From: Thinopyrum elongatum
Lineage: Eukaryota > Streptophyta > Magnoliopsida > Poales > Poaceae
NCBI GenBank assembly: GCA_011799875.1
Contig: CM022302.1
Location: 377,985,380-378,049,379, forward strand
Direction: 5' to 3'
Length of the DNA stretch: 64,000 nucleotides
This document shows, piece after piece, positions 12,433-21,719 of the stretch. The position numbers were made by a program, and so were the translations under genes. The notes beneath the pieces were generated by a model. The model saw only the letters and a list, made by a program, of their open reading frames with translations, did not search any database and had not been told where the DNA came from. Numbering within the stretch: the first letter of the stretch is position 1; each line of letters opens with the position of its first letter.

Positions 12433-13018
12433 TAAAAAAATATTGAAGTACTCGTTGCTGCCCCGTCGTGGCAGCTGGACACAACGCATGTGGTTGAGGC
12501 GAGGCCCGCCGTGCCGCGGTGATGACCTCCAACCCGCCCATGCTGCCACTGCCAGCGGGGCGTGCAAAAGCGACGCTAGTGCGGCCAAAAATGACCTTTT
12601 TGGTGCACTTTTTCGCCTTTTCGTGAGGCGCGGCTACGCACGCAAATCACCCGCCGCGATCCGGTGGATCCCCGCTGCTCCTGCACGCGACCTCCACTAG
12701 CCTTGCATTATTGGCAACAACAGCGCTGATCGACAGCCACACGCTTTAAATCAGGGCCTTGATCTCGTTGGAACAAGTGGGTCAAGGATTAAAGATGCCG
12801 CCCTACTAGCTCTCCGCCATCCATGGTTTATATTTATATACCACTACTCTCATGGATTAAGGAGTAATACATGTCTATAGCTAGGGCACAAACACATAAA
12901 CGGCAGAAGATTTTCCATGTTCATGCAAAAAGTCCAATTGTCTCAAGAACACAATTTGTTCTCAGCTCTACAGACCGGCCGCATAGATGACAGGCTTTTT
13001 ATCATGGGTATGTCTAGG
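12433..13018. other. Unassigned intergenic sequence
   Basis: No ORF, repeat or RNA is recognised. The first 270 bases are GC-rich and the rest is mixed. Confidence 0.4.
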
Positions 13019-13029
13019 TCTCAATCGAC

Positions 13030-13049
13030 TGAGACTTCGCGAAGTCTCA
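13030..13049. repeat. Perfect 20-bp palindrome
   Basis: TGAGACTTCGCGAAGTCTCA is its own reverse complement. It extends imperfectly outward to about 38 bases (tcaatcgac on the left, gtcggctga on the right). Confidence 0.85.
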
Positions 13050-13673
13050 GTCGGCTGACGTCATCATAGGTAGATTAGGCCGGTTTACTAGTTGTCCTTC
13101 TGCTGGGTTGTATCCGGCTTAGCCCTGGGCTTATTTCCATTTTTCTGTTTGTTTGTTTGTTACTTTGGGCTGGCTTGCTTACTTTGTTGTGATTGAGCTG
13201 GCCATGAATTTGTTTGTTTGTTTTTTTACACAGATCTGAAAAAAGCTATTGAACAAAGAAAAGATATATAATGACCAGGCCCAACCGATATAAAAAGACA
13301 AAGAACTATTTGCTCCTCTATTCATCTGAACCATGATGGCCATTGTTCTTGGAGTTGATCGGAGCAACTTATGGATGTTTTTCAGTACTAAGTTTACCAG
13401 CAACTTGCACATGCCCTCTTCCTAGTTTCAACAAAAAATACATAGACATGGTAACACGGTTGGTTAACTTCCCTGTATTAAGTAGCTTAGTTAACAAAAT
13501 TCATCTATTAGCTAGTTTAAAAACTTCAGCAAAGAGTATGGAGACACTGGATCTTCAAGGGTTACCAAAAAAATGTGTTAATAAAAATTTGCTGTGTTAC
13601 CTAGTTAACTTCCTGTATCAACTAAATAAAACTCAACCACAAAAAAAAACTAAATAAAACTCAGAAAAAATGA

Positions 13674-13691
13674 ATATATATATATATATAA
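13674..13691. repeat. (TA)n microsatellite
   Basis: A short run of alternating T and A in AT-rich DNA. Confidence 0.7.
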
Positions 13692-13699
13692 TGTTACAA

Positions 13700-13864
13700 A
13701 CCAGTGCAGCAACTTCTTCAAAAAGCCAATCCTCTGACTCTTCCGTGTCAGTGATTTCTATGATGTCCGCTCTCTTCTAACTCTGGATCTTCAAACTCTT
13801 TGCCTTCTGCATTTTTGTTGTTCTCAGTGTCGCTTCCTTCGTCATCCATGTCAGTGCCCGTGCA
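13700..13864 (-). pseudogene. Acidic exon-like fragment of an unrecognised gene
   Basis: The minus strand from an acceptor-like CAG at 13865 reads GTDMDDEGSDTENNKN followed by an acidic run. After a one-base frame change it continues as DIIEITDTEESEDWLFEEV. The acidic, low-complexity composition with a W-L-F-EEV end looks like a protein tail rather than random sequence, but the frame break makes it non-functional. It may belong with the exon-like pieces at 16902-16997 and 18351-18371. The product is not recognised. Confidence 0.3.
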
Positions 13865-14011
13865 CTGCTGTATTCATAAATGTATATGATACATTAGTGT
13901 TGAAAAATAAGTTAAAAAGGAGGGTATGACAAAGTATGATATCGAAGAAACTAAAATCATGGCACTAGCTAGAAGAGAATTTCTACTACTAGTTAGTAAT
14001 TCGGCATATCA

Positions 14012-14029
14012 CCCCCCCCCCCCCCCCCC
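14012..14029. repeat. Poly-C tract (about 17 C)
   Basis: A homopolymer in the 13.0-18.8 kb element. A matching G run lies at about 32489-32498 in the CACTA element. Confidence 0.7.
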
Positions 14030-14847
14030 GCCGCCACAGAAAAATCTGAACAACAAAAAGTATACACAAGACAATATCTGAGACCAAACATAAGCGCATT
14101 TCAAAAAGAAAAGAAATATCTGAACAAAAATGAACAATCTGAACATATAACAGCTACTTAGTTGTGATCTCTATTATGTAGAACCTCCAGGCCAACACAC
14201 ACACACGGTGAGCAATCTGATAGTCCAGGATTTTGGTAATCGCTTTTTACTAATGATTTGCTGTCCATTATCTTAGGTGGGGCATTGCCAAGCCTACAAA
14301 AAATCTGACTCCCGAAATAGGGGCGCCGTCTATGGCATTTATCGCAAAAAAACTGAACCTGGAACAAGCTCAAATATACCAGCCAAAAAATTGCTCGATT
14401 ACAAGGTAACTGATAAAAACATTTCAACTTGAATCTGCAAATAAAAAAGCAAAATCTCGGAAACTTCACATAAAGTCTGACAAAAAAATCAAATAGAAAT
14501 GAACTTAATGTAATGATTTGATGTGTTTAAGTACAGCTCAAGGATCCTCATATACTCCTGAGAGAGTGGTATGGATTTTAACTGACTGTTCTGAGCACTA
14601 CATAAAAAATACACAACTTTAAAGGTTGCTCTACATGAGTGATCCCTGTGATAAAAAACAAATATAGCGCGCGAGCACATACACACACACACACACACAT
14701 GCGCGAGCCAAAATCTGAACAAATCGTCATGGGGCGATTCAAATCCGAAAATAAAAAACTACTTTGTCTATGAACTTGACCAGAAATAATATGTTTGTTG
14801 TCATGACACTCGTGTATTAGATTGCACATGGGGGACAAAAATCCTTA

Positions 14848-16680
14848 CCACCTATGGTGGTCGAGGGTGCCACTTGCAGTTGCAAGTCTAGTATCGGACA
14901 TGCAACTCACAACCCTCTTCCACCGCCACCTTACAAAAACAAAAATATTAGTTGCAGTCGTGTGTGTGGGCATGCGGTTGTAGTCAAGGATGGCACTTGC
15001 AGTTGCAAGCCTATTATCGGACATGCAACTGCCCCCTCCCCCTCCCCTTCTCCGACAAAAAAACGCAAGGCTAGTTGCAGTCGGGAGGGAGACTTGCAAT
15101 TGCAATTGAGGGCGACACTTGCAATCGCAAGCCTACTATCGCACATGCAACTAGCATCCCACTCTTCCGTCGTCGACTTACTAAACAAATGTCGATTGCA
15201 ATCGGTTGTGCGGGCATGCATCAACTGTGTGTGGAGGCATCATGTTGCGGTGGAAGGCGACACTTGCAGTTGCAAGCCTACTATTGGACATGCAACTGTC
15301 CCCTCCCACTCCTCGACAAAAAACGCAAGGCCAGTTGCAGTCAGGGATGAGACATGCAGTTGCGGTCGAGGGCGACTCTTGCAGTTGCAAGTCTAGTATC
15401 TGACATGCAACTCTTACCCCTCTCTCGCCGTCCCTTACAAAAACAAGAAAATGTCAGTTGCAACTAGGTATCTGGGCATGCAATTGCAGTCGCGGGTGAC
15501 ACTTGCAATTGCAAGACTACTATTGGACATGCAACTACCCCCTCCACCAAAAGCCTAAAGGCGAGTTGAAGTTGGGGAGGAGATATGCGGTTGCGGTCGA
15601 GGGCCACACTTGCAGTTGCAAGTCTACTATTGGACAGGTAACTCACACCCCTCTTCCGCCGCCCACTTACAAATACTGTCTCCCCGTTACAAAAACAAAA
15701 ATGTTCAGTTGCAACTGGGTGTGTAGGCGTGCAGTTGCGGTTGAGGGCAACACTTGCAATTGCAAGCCTACTATTGGACATGCAACTACCCCCTCCCCCC
15801 TATCCGACAAAAATACAAGGCCAGTTGCAGTCAGGGAGGAGACATGCAGTTTTGGTCAAGGACAACACTTGTAGTTGCAAGTCTAGTATCGAACATGCAA
15901 CTCGAACCCCTCTCCTGCCGCCCCTTACAAAAAACAAAAATGTTAGTTGCGGTCGGGTGTGTGGGCATGCGGTTGGTCGAGTGTGACACTTGTAATTGCA
16001 ATCATACCGTCGGACATGCAACTACCCCCTCCCCCACTTCGACAAAAAATGGAAGGCTCATTGTAGTCGGGAGGGAGACTTGCAGTTGCAATCGAGGGAA
16101 ACACTTGCAATTACAAGCCTACTATCACACATGCAACTCACACTCCGCTCTTCCGCCACCCACTTACAAGACAAATGTCAGTTGCAATCAGGTGTGTGGG
16201 CATGCAGTTGCAATCGTGCGTGTAGGCATGCAGTTGCGGTTAAGGGCGACACATGCAGTTGCAAGCCTACTATTGGACATGCAACTGCCCCTTCCCACTC
16301 TTAGACAAAAAAACGCAAGGCCAGTTGCAGTCAAGGAGAAGACATGTAGTTGCGGTCGAGGGCGACACTTGCAGTTGCTAGTCTACTATCAGACATGCAA
16401 CTCACACCCCTCTCTTGCCGCCCCCTTACAAAAACAAAAATGTCAGTTGTAGTCTTGTGTGTAGGCATGCGATTGCGGTCGAGGGCGACGCTTGCAGTTG
16501 CAAGCTTACTATTGGACATGCAGCTGCCCCCTCCTTCTATTTGGAAAAAAATCCAAAAGGTCGGTTGCAGTCAGGGAGGAGACATGCAGTTGTGGTCAAG
16601 GGCGACACTTGAAGTTACAAGTCTAGTATCGGCCATGCAACTCGCACCCCTCATTCCCCACCCACTTACTAATCCCGCCA
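14848..16680 (+). repeat. Dimeric satellite: 7 A-B units of about 250 bp with TTGCAGTTGCAA cores
   Basis: The phrase 'ggacatgcaact' or a close variant recurs at about 14896, 15019, 15140, 15285, 15399, 15524, 15634, 15775, 15890, 16012, 16126, 16274, 16391, 16513 and 16629. Two monomer types alternate. Type A ends 'attggacatgcaact' followed by 'accccctcc'. Type B ends 'gacatgcaactcacacccc' followed by 'ttacaaaaacaaaaatgt'. Each monomer carries the near-palindrome CTTGCAGTTGCAAG and an 'agttgcagtc' box. The dimer period is 237-266 bases. Open frames on both strands throughout the array are by-products of the repeat and are not genes. Confidence 0.85.
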
Positions 16681-16901
16681 CCCCTTACAAAAACAAAAAT
16701 GAAAAACGTCACCTCCTCTCCCGTCATGTTGTTGAAACAGACCCTTTCATTGCATGGCACAACCTATTTGGGTTGAACACAAAAAAGAAACAAACAAAAG
16801 TTAGGTGTGGTGTCCATGACAAAGACGAAAATAAAAAGAAACAAAGGATCAAAAAATCAAAAGGATGTACTAGAATATAAAAATAGAAGCAGGTGAGTTA
16901 C

Positions 16902-16997
16902 CTATGCGTTTTCAAAGTCACCCCATACATACATGCCAAAACCGCTTCCCTTGCTCTCATAGTTGCAAATATTCAAACAAACTCCACAAACCATCTC
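16902..16997 (-). pseudogene. Exon-like piece with CxxC...C motif, unrecognised gene
   Basis: On the minus strand an acceptor (gtgcacag, with the exon starting at 16997) is followed by 32 codons reading EMVCGVCLNICNYESKGSG and then FGMYVWGDFENA and TAG. The last bases CATAG are followed by GTAACT, so a donor site and the stop overlap. The frame matches phase 0 after the candidate first exon at 18351-18371. The three clustered cysteines suggest a small metal-binding fold, but I do not know the family. It may be the remains of a captured host gene within the 13.0-18.8 kb element. Confidence 0.3.
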
Positions 16998-18350
16998 CTG
17001 TGCACATGAGAAAAAGGCAAAAAATAAAATAAGTAAATGGGTAACTCACTTACAGCACAAAAAAAATGGATTCAGAAAAAGCATAACTAAAAAAAGAATT
17101 ATTTCAAAAACATCAAGAATTCAGCATGTATTCCTGCAGCTTTATGACTGTGTGAACCCAAACCCTGCTTACCAGATGCTAAACCACATTTATTTACACA
17201 ACAAGTATTACTGCTGCCCCCTAATTAATTTAATACAGCAGTGGTGACAATCTACTAGGGGCGTGTAAAAAGAATGACTAGCAGAGGTTATATCCTAAAC
17301 AAAAATGGTCAACTTAGGAAGCCTAAAACACATGATCCTGCTCTACAAAGGGGGTAAATTGCACTGTTTGTTTAGTCTCTGTGCAGGGCATGTGTAACTA
17401 GGGTTCGTGTTTGCATCAGGACAAAAAAAAAGAGAAAAGTCTTGCCTCTGTTTAACCTGGCTTAATTAATATTTATTATCCTGCAAGGCAAGTGCCCCTG
17501 TTTCACTAAGTGTCAGAAAAAGGCATAGCATAAAAAAGATTATCAGTGCGGGGTAGTACATTTGCTGAATGCTAGACCAGATTCTTTTCAGCTAATAACC
17601 CCTAAGAAAAACTTCTCTAAGTACCTACAAGCATAAAAATTAAAGGTGCTGGTAGTACTACTTCCAGTCCAATCCAAAGGGGGAAACTTCATGTCAGTCT
17701 CTTAGAGCTACTGGACTTTAGTACTACTAGTTGTAAAATATCTTTACTGGATAGAGCCTCATAAGAATAAGGTTACAAAATTAAGAAAATAAATAAAGTA
17801 GTACCACACAAGTAAAATGGGTTGAGTGTAAAATCTGAAAAATAACTGAGAAAGGGGACACAACATACACTGCTAGTAAATGGGTTCAGTAAAGAAAACA
17901 TCACACTCATCTTTTCCAGAGAAAGATTTCAACATTCTACTGAGTCACAGAGGTTTCAGTAAAAAAAAACATACTGCTAGTAAAAAATGGGTTCAGTAAT
18001 CATACCCAACCCCCACATCTACACTATAAAATAAAAAACATAAAAATTTAGAATACCACTAGATTACTGTAATCAACATCTATCCATGAAAAAAAAAATG
18101 AATCTACACAATAAGGATAGATGCATACCTACGCCCACTAATTGAACAACATCTTGAAACACGAACACAAAAATGAAAATCTAAATAAAAAAAGGCTAAA
18201 CTGTGGGGCGATTCTCTAATTGAGACTACTAACCAAATACTTGATACAAACAAAAAAATCGGATACTAATCAAATCCACCCCCCCACCCCACCCCACCCT
18301 CAGATTTATGGTATAGCGCCAACAGAAAAAATAACTTGCGGATAACTCAC
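16998..18350. other. AT-rich stretch between exon-like pieces; nothing else recognised
   Basis: There is no supported ORF. The stretch is poly-A- and poly-C-interrupted, intron-like or decayed transposon DNA. A C-rich run lies at about 18281-18298. Confidence 0.4.
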
Positions 18351-18371
18351 TTGGCCAGCAGCGTCGCCCAT
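18351..18371 (-). pseudogene. Candidate first coding exon (MGDAAGQ) of a minus-strand gene
   Basis: On the minus strand a GC-rich leader precedes ATGGGCGACGCTGCTGG, and seven codons end at a consensus donor CAA|GTGAGT (GT at 18350-18349). The combination of leader, start and donor is gene-like. Pairing with the exon-like piece at 16902-16997 is in frame but would need a 1.35-kb intron. Function is unknown. Confidence 0.3.
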
Positions 18372-18795
18372 CCTCTCTCGCTGGGAGGAGCACTCCGATC
18401 TGTCCGTCAGAAGAAACTGTGCAGGAGCCCTAGGAGGTTCTTTGGATTGGGGAGAGGGGAATGGATAAAAACGAAGCGCGCTGAAAGCTAACTACCCGTT
18501 CCCCTTCTCTTATTTACCACGGTGGCCGCTTCCCCCTTCCCTCTCTGTAATAAATGTAGAAAAAGTGGCCCAAAAAATAAGACAGAACAAGCAAAAAAAA
18601 AGCCCGTCCAAACACCTGCCCAGCCCACAAAAGCACACGCTTCGCGTGCGACCACGCTTCGACAAGAAAAAAAGAAAACCGGGCCGGTCCGCGTCTTAGA
18701 CAGGCCCAAACAAAGGACAAAGCGCCCCAGCGTGAATCTACAAGCTAACACAGATCGAACGGCTGGCTCGTCGACTGAGACTTCGGTCGACTGAG

Positions 18796-19332
18796 TTTTA
18801 GCAGCTCCGTTTTATCATTCCAGCATCGCACCGCCACCTACAGTCGCTGCATGTTACCCAGCGCATGTTCCTTTCCAACATCTGTATATGGAGCAGGGAA
18901 GATAACCACTAGTGGTAGCTGAGAGAAAAGCGGTCGTGTGTCGTCTAGCTAGCATGGCAGCGCAGAGGATGACATCAAATCTCGTTGTCCCGATCTTGGC
19001 GACGCTACTTTCGCAGTTTAGCGCGCGTGGGTGACGCGGTATCGACGGATCCTGGTCGATCGCTGGTTTTGGCTGCTAGAGGAGCGAGTGATTGATTGGA
19101 TAACGTTCAGGACGGTGGTTAATGGCCGGCGCCTCAGGAAGGATATCCAAGTTGAAGAGAGAGGCGACGAGGACGAAGGAAGGATGCATCAAGTTGGAGT
19201 CTGTCTTTATTGTCGGAGCCGATGGCGCCCATGCTGTGCCCTCCGTCCATCACTTGCCCATTTCATGCCCATCACGTCTAATCCGGCATGAGTTTCTTTC
19301 CTCAGACTCGAAGGTTCATGGGAATAGTAGTA
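18796..19332. other. BBX-distal upstream region
   Basis: This is mixed-composition DNA with short plus frames (19031-19291, 19122-19352) that carry no recognised domain and lack upstream promoter signals. No supported gene. Confidence 0.4.
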
Positions 19333-19388
19333 CTCCCTCTGTAAAGAAATAGTGATCTAAACGCTCTTATAATTGTTTACGGAGGAAG
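19333..19388. mobile_element. Stowaway-type MITE, internally deleted (56 bp)
   Basis: CTCCCTCTGTAAA on the left and TTTACGGAGGAAG on the right are inverted repeats, flanked by TA on both sides (19331-19332 and 19389-19390). This matches Stowaway/Tc1-mariner MITEs. Confidence 0.8.
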
Positions 19389-19896
19389 TATTTGGCAAGA
19401 TTGGCACAACATCAAAATTTACAGATTGGTTCCTCGTTACGATATGCAGCCAAAGGGTTAGAAAGGCATACCTAACAAGGTTAAATCTTGTTAGGAAATG
19501 AAAGTGTTATTCATCAATCGTCACACGAGGACTGTATTCCGGCCGAGGTGCATCAGAGTCTCGGCTTTCACGGCACTTTTATGTCAGCTATCTTGCACCC
19601 GGCCGGCCGTGGGGTCAGTCAAGGCGACTGCGCTATAGACGCGGAAAAATCCCACAAGTCCCCAGAAACAGTAACCTTTTTTCCTTTAATTAGTCAACAC
19701 CCGAACAACCACGGAAGCAGGAGTGGCATGCCCATTCAGTCAGCCACAGCACGACGATGGAGTTCTTTTCAATCAAAGCAACGCTTTTACAGGTCCGTAC
19801 TATCAAAACCATCACGTACTACAAAGCCACACCCCAACCCTAGCACATGTAGGCGAACGGCAAAAATGCAGAGCATGCATGGCAGCCACAGGGATA

Positions 19897-19938
19897 TGAT
19901 AGATAGATAGATTCTATAGATAGATAGATAGATAGATC
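19897..19938. repeat. (GATA)n microsatellite
   Basis: Runs of gatagatagata interrupted once by 'ttcta', about 180 bases upstream of the BBX TATA box. Confidence 0.85.
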
Positions 19939-20099
19939 AGGGAGGGAGAACAATTGACAAACATGGCGCGACTCACGCGAGCGAGACGCAGCGCCTACCA
20001 CCAAGCGCGTCAGGTCGGCAAAGTACGTACGCACACTTGACCGGCCTGCTCTGACTTAATCGCCCATGCTTAGCGCCCCGGATCGCCTCGCGGCGGTGG

Positions 20100-20107
20100 T
20101 ATATAAA
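20100..20107 (+). promoter_or_regulatory. TATA box of the BBX gene
   Basis: TATATAAA lies 168 bases before the start codon, placing transcription start near 20130 and giving a leader of about 145 bases with no upstream ATG. Confidence 0.75.
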
Positions 20108-20274
20108 CGCACGGCCCCTCACGTTTATCTTCCACGCCACTCCTCCATCCATCCCTCCCAGTAGCCGTCTACAGTTGCAACACGTACGGGTGATCCATCG
20201 CCAGCCCAGATCATTGACCCGCATCTCGGGCGGCGCGCGCGAGGAAGGGGGAGATCGATCGAGAGACATCCATC

Positions 20275-21447
20275 ATGAAGGTGCAGTGCGACGTGTGCGC
20301 GGCCGACGCGGCCTCGGTCTTCTGCTGCGCCGACGAGGCCGCGCTCTGCGACGCCTGCGACCGCCGCGTGCACCGCGCCAACAAGCTCGCCCGCAAGCAC
20401 CGCCGCTTCTCGCTGCTCAACCCGTCGCCGTCCGCGTCGCCGTCGCACACGCCGCCGCCGCTCTGCGACATCTGCCAGGTCAGGATCGGATAGATATAGC
20501 TCGATCTTCTGGGTTCTGGCTTCTGTGTGAGTGCCGATTGCCGTGAAAAGTGGCGAACGGGAGCTTAAGTGAAGTGTGCTGGGCTGCAGGAGAAGAGGGG
20601 GTTCCTGTTCTGCAAGGAGGACAGGGCGATCCTGTGCCGGGAGTGCGACATGTCGGTGCACACGGCGAGCGAGCTCAGCATGCGCCACGCCCGCTTCCTG
20701 CTCACCGGCGTGCGGGTCTCCTCGGAGCCGGCCGCCTCCCCCGCGCCACCGTCGGAGGAGGAGGAGAACACGAGCAGCCACTGCTGCAGCGGCGACGACG
20801 ACGCGGCCGCCACGAGCCACGGCGCCAGCAGCGGCAGCAGCATCTCCGAGTACCTCACCAAGACGTTGCCCGGGTGGCACGTGGAGGACTTTCTGGTCGA
20901 CGACGCCACCGCGGCGGCGGCCGCCGCCGCCGCTGCTTCCGCCGGCTTCTCTTCAGGCGGGTCGTATCAGGTTGGTGCCACTGAACATTGGTGCAGATGA
21001 GTAGATGTTTAGAATTTTTTGGCACGTTCCGGATCGAGAAAGGTAGAAACGCGGCAATGTTCCGGTCACGTCTGCATCCACATCACTGCACCCAGTACAA
21101 CCATTCCATTATGGGGATGGTTTGTGGTTATACGTACTACGCTCATGTTCGCAGCTTGCACGCACTGGTCCAGGGTGTTGTAGTAGCGACAACATCCTCA
21201 GGGGCCACCTAGATCCACCATTTTGGACACAAGCAAAATATACATCTCTGGATCATCTACTAGAACCTGTGACTAACTTGGCTCTCGGTGATGCCCGTTT
21301 GAGCAGGGAGTAGCTCCCAACTTTGCGCTGCACGACGCCGGCTACCCAGCGGGGTGGATGAGGCAGGAGCATTGGGTGCCACAGATGTACGCGGAGCTGG
21401 CCGGCGGCAAGAGATCCCGGACTTCGGCTGCCAATCCGCACTGGTGA
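20275..21447 (+). CDS. Double B-box zinc-finger protein, BBX20/21/22-like (three exons, 241 aa)
   Basis: Exons are 20275-20478, 20590-20970 and 21307-21447, all joined in phase 0 with GT-AG introns of 111 and 336 bases. The product has two B-boxes. Box 1 ligands are C5, C8, C17, D20, C25, C28, H33 and H42. Box 2 ligands are C64, C67, C76, D79, C84, C87, H92 and H101. No CCT domain follows. The middle holds SISEYLTKTLPGW...VED (residues 152-168), a motif shared with Arabidopsis BBX20-type proteins, then nine alanines (176-184). The C-terminus has EHWVPQMY (216-223), which resembles a COP1-binding VP motif, and a basic KRSR (230-233). Family members are nuclear light-signalling regulators acting with HY5 and COP1; that role is inferred here. 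The ATG has A at -3 and no upstream ATG. Only the member within the family is uncertain. Confidence 0.93.
21304..21306 (+). promoter_or_regulatory. NAGNAG tandem splice acceptor of BBX exon 3
   Basis: The exon 3 boundary reads GAGCAG|GGAGTAGCTCCC. Splicing after GAG (21303) adds a Gln codon, and splicing after CAG (21306) does not. Both keep the frame. The CAG site is the better acceptor. Confidence 0.6.
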
Positions 21448-21685
21448 AATTAAGTGTCACCGTCACGTCTGTGCTATGCACTGGATCGGAGTTAATATGC
21501 TGGAGTACATGGCTGTGCTAGATGATGTTGTTTCGGGCTTAATTACTGGGTTTTGCTCTCCTTGGGCGTCCTCATTTCTCGGGATGTTTGGGAGTGTTCG
21601 TGCTTTTTTGAGGCTGCGGAGAAAATCTCCGCACCTTTATATGCTTTTTCTAACCTGGTTCCTAAGTTTTTGCCCCTAATACGCG

Positions 21686-21691
21686 AATAAA
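21686..21691 (+). terminator. Polyadenylation signal of the BBX gene
   Basis: AATAAA lies 239 bases after the stop codon in a T-rich 3' untranslated region. A transcript end about 20-30 bases further is expected. Confidence 0.6.
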
Positions 21692-21719
21692 GGAGTTGTT
21701 TTCCCCTCCGATAACAGTT

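Larger units (their letters stand above)
13019..18795. mobile_element. Candidate 5.8-kb element with related palindromic ends
   Basis: TCGACTGAGACTTCG occurs at 13025-13039 and again at 18771-18785, each embedded in a longer palindromic context: a perfect 20-bp palindrome on the left, and a second copy of GTCGACTGAG on the right at 18786-18795. The enclosed DNA is AT-rich and holds a large satellite array and exon-like pieces on the minus strand. No target-site duplication could be matched outside the ends, so the boundaries and class (possibly Mutator-like or foldback) remain inference. Confidence 0.4.

Noticed and set aside
14848..16680. CRISPR-like array
   Set aside because: Spacing is regular, but the intervals are themselves repeats of two types, and the genome is clearly plant; it is a dimeric satellite.
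14854..16880. Many open frames of 60-230 codons with CSCK/QLQ repeats
   Set aside because: They are translations of the TTGCA satellite; both strands and several frames are open because the monomer lacks stops.
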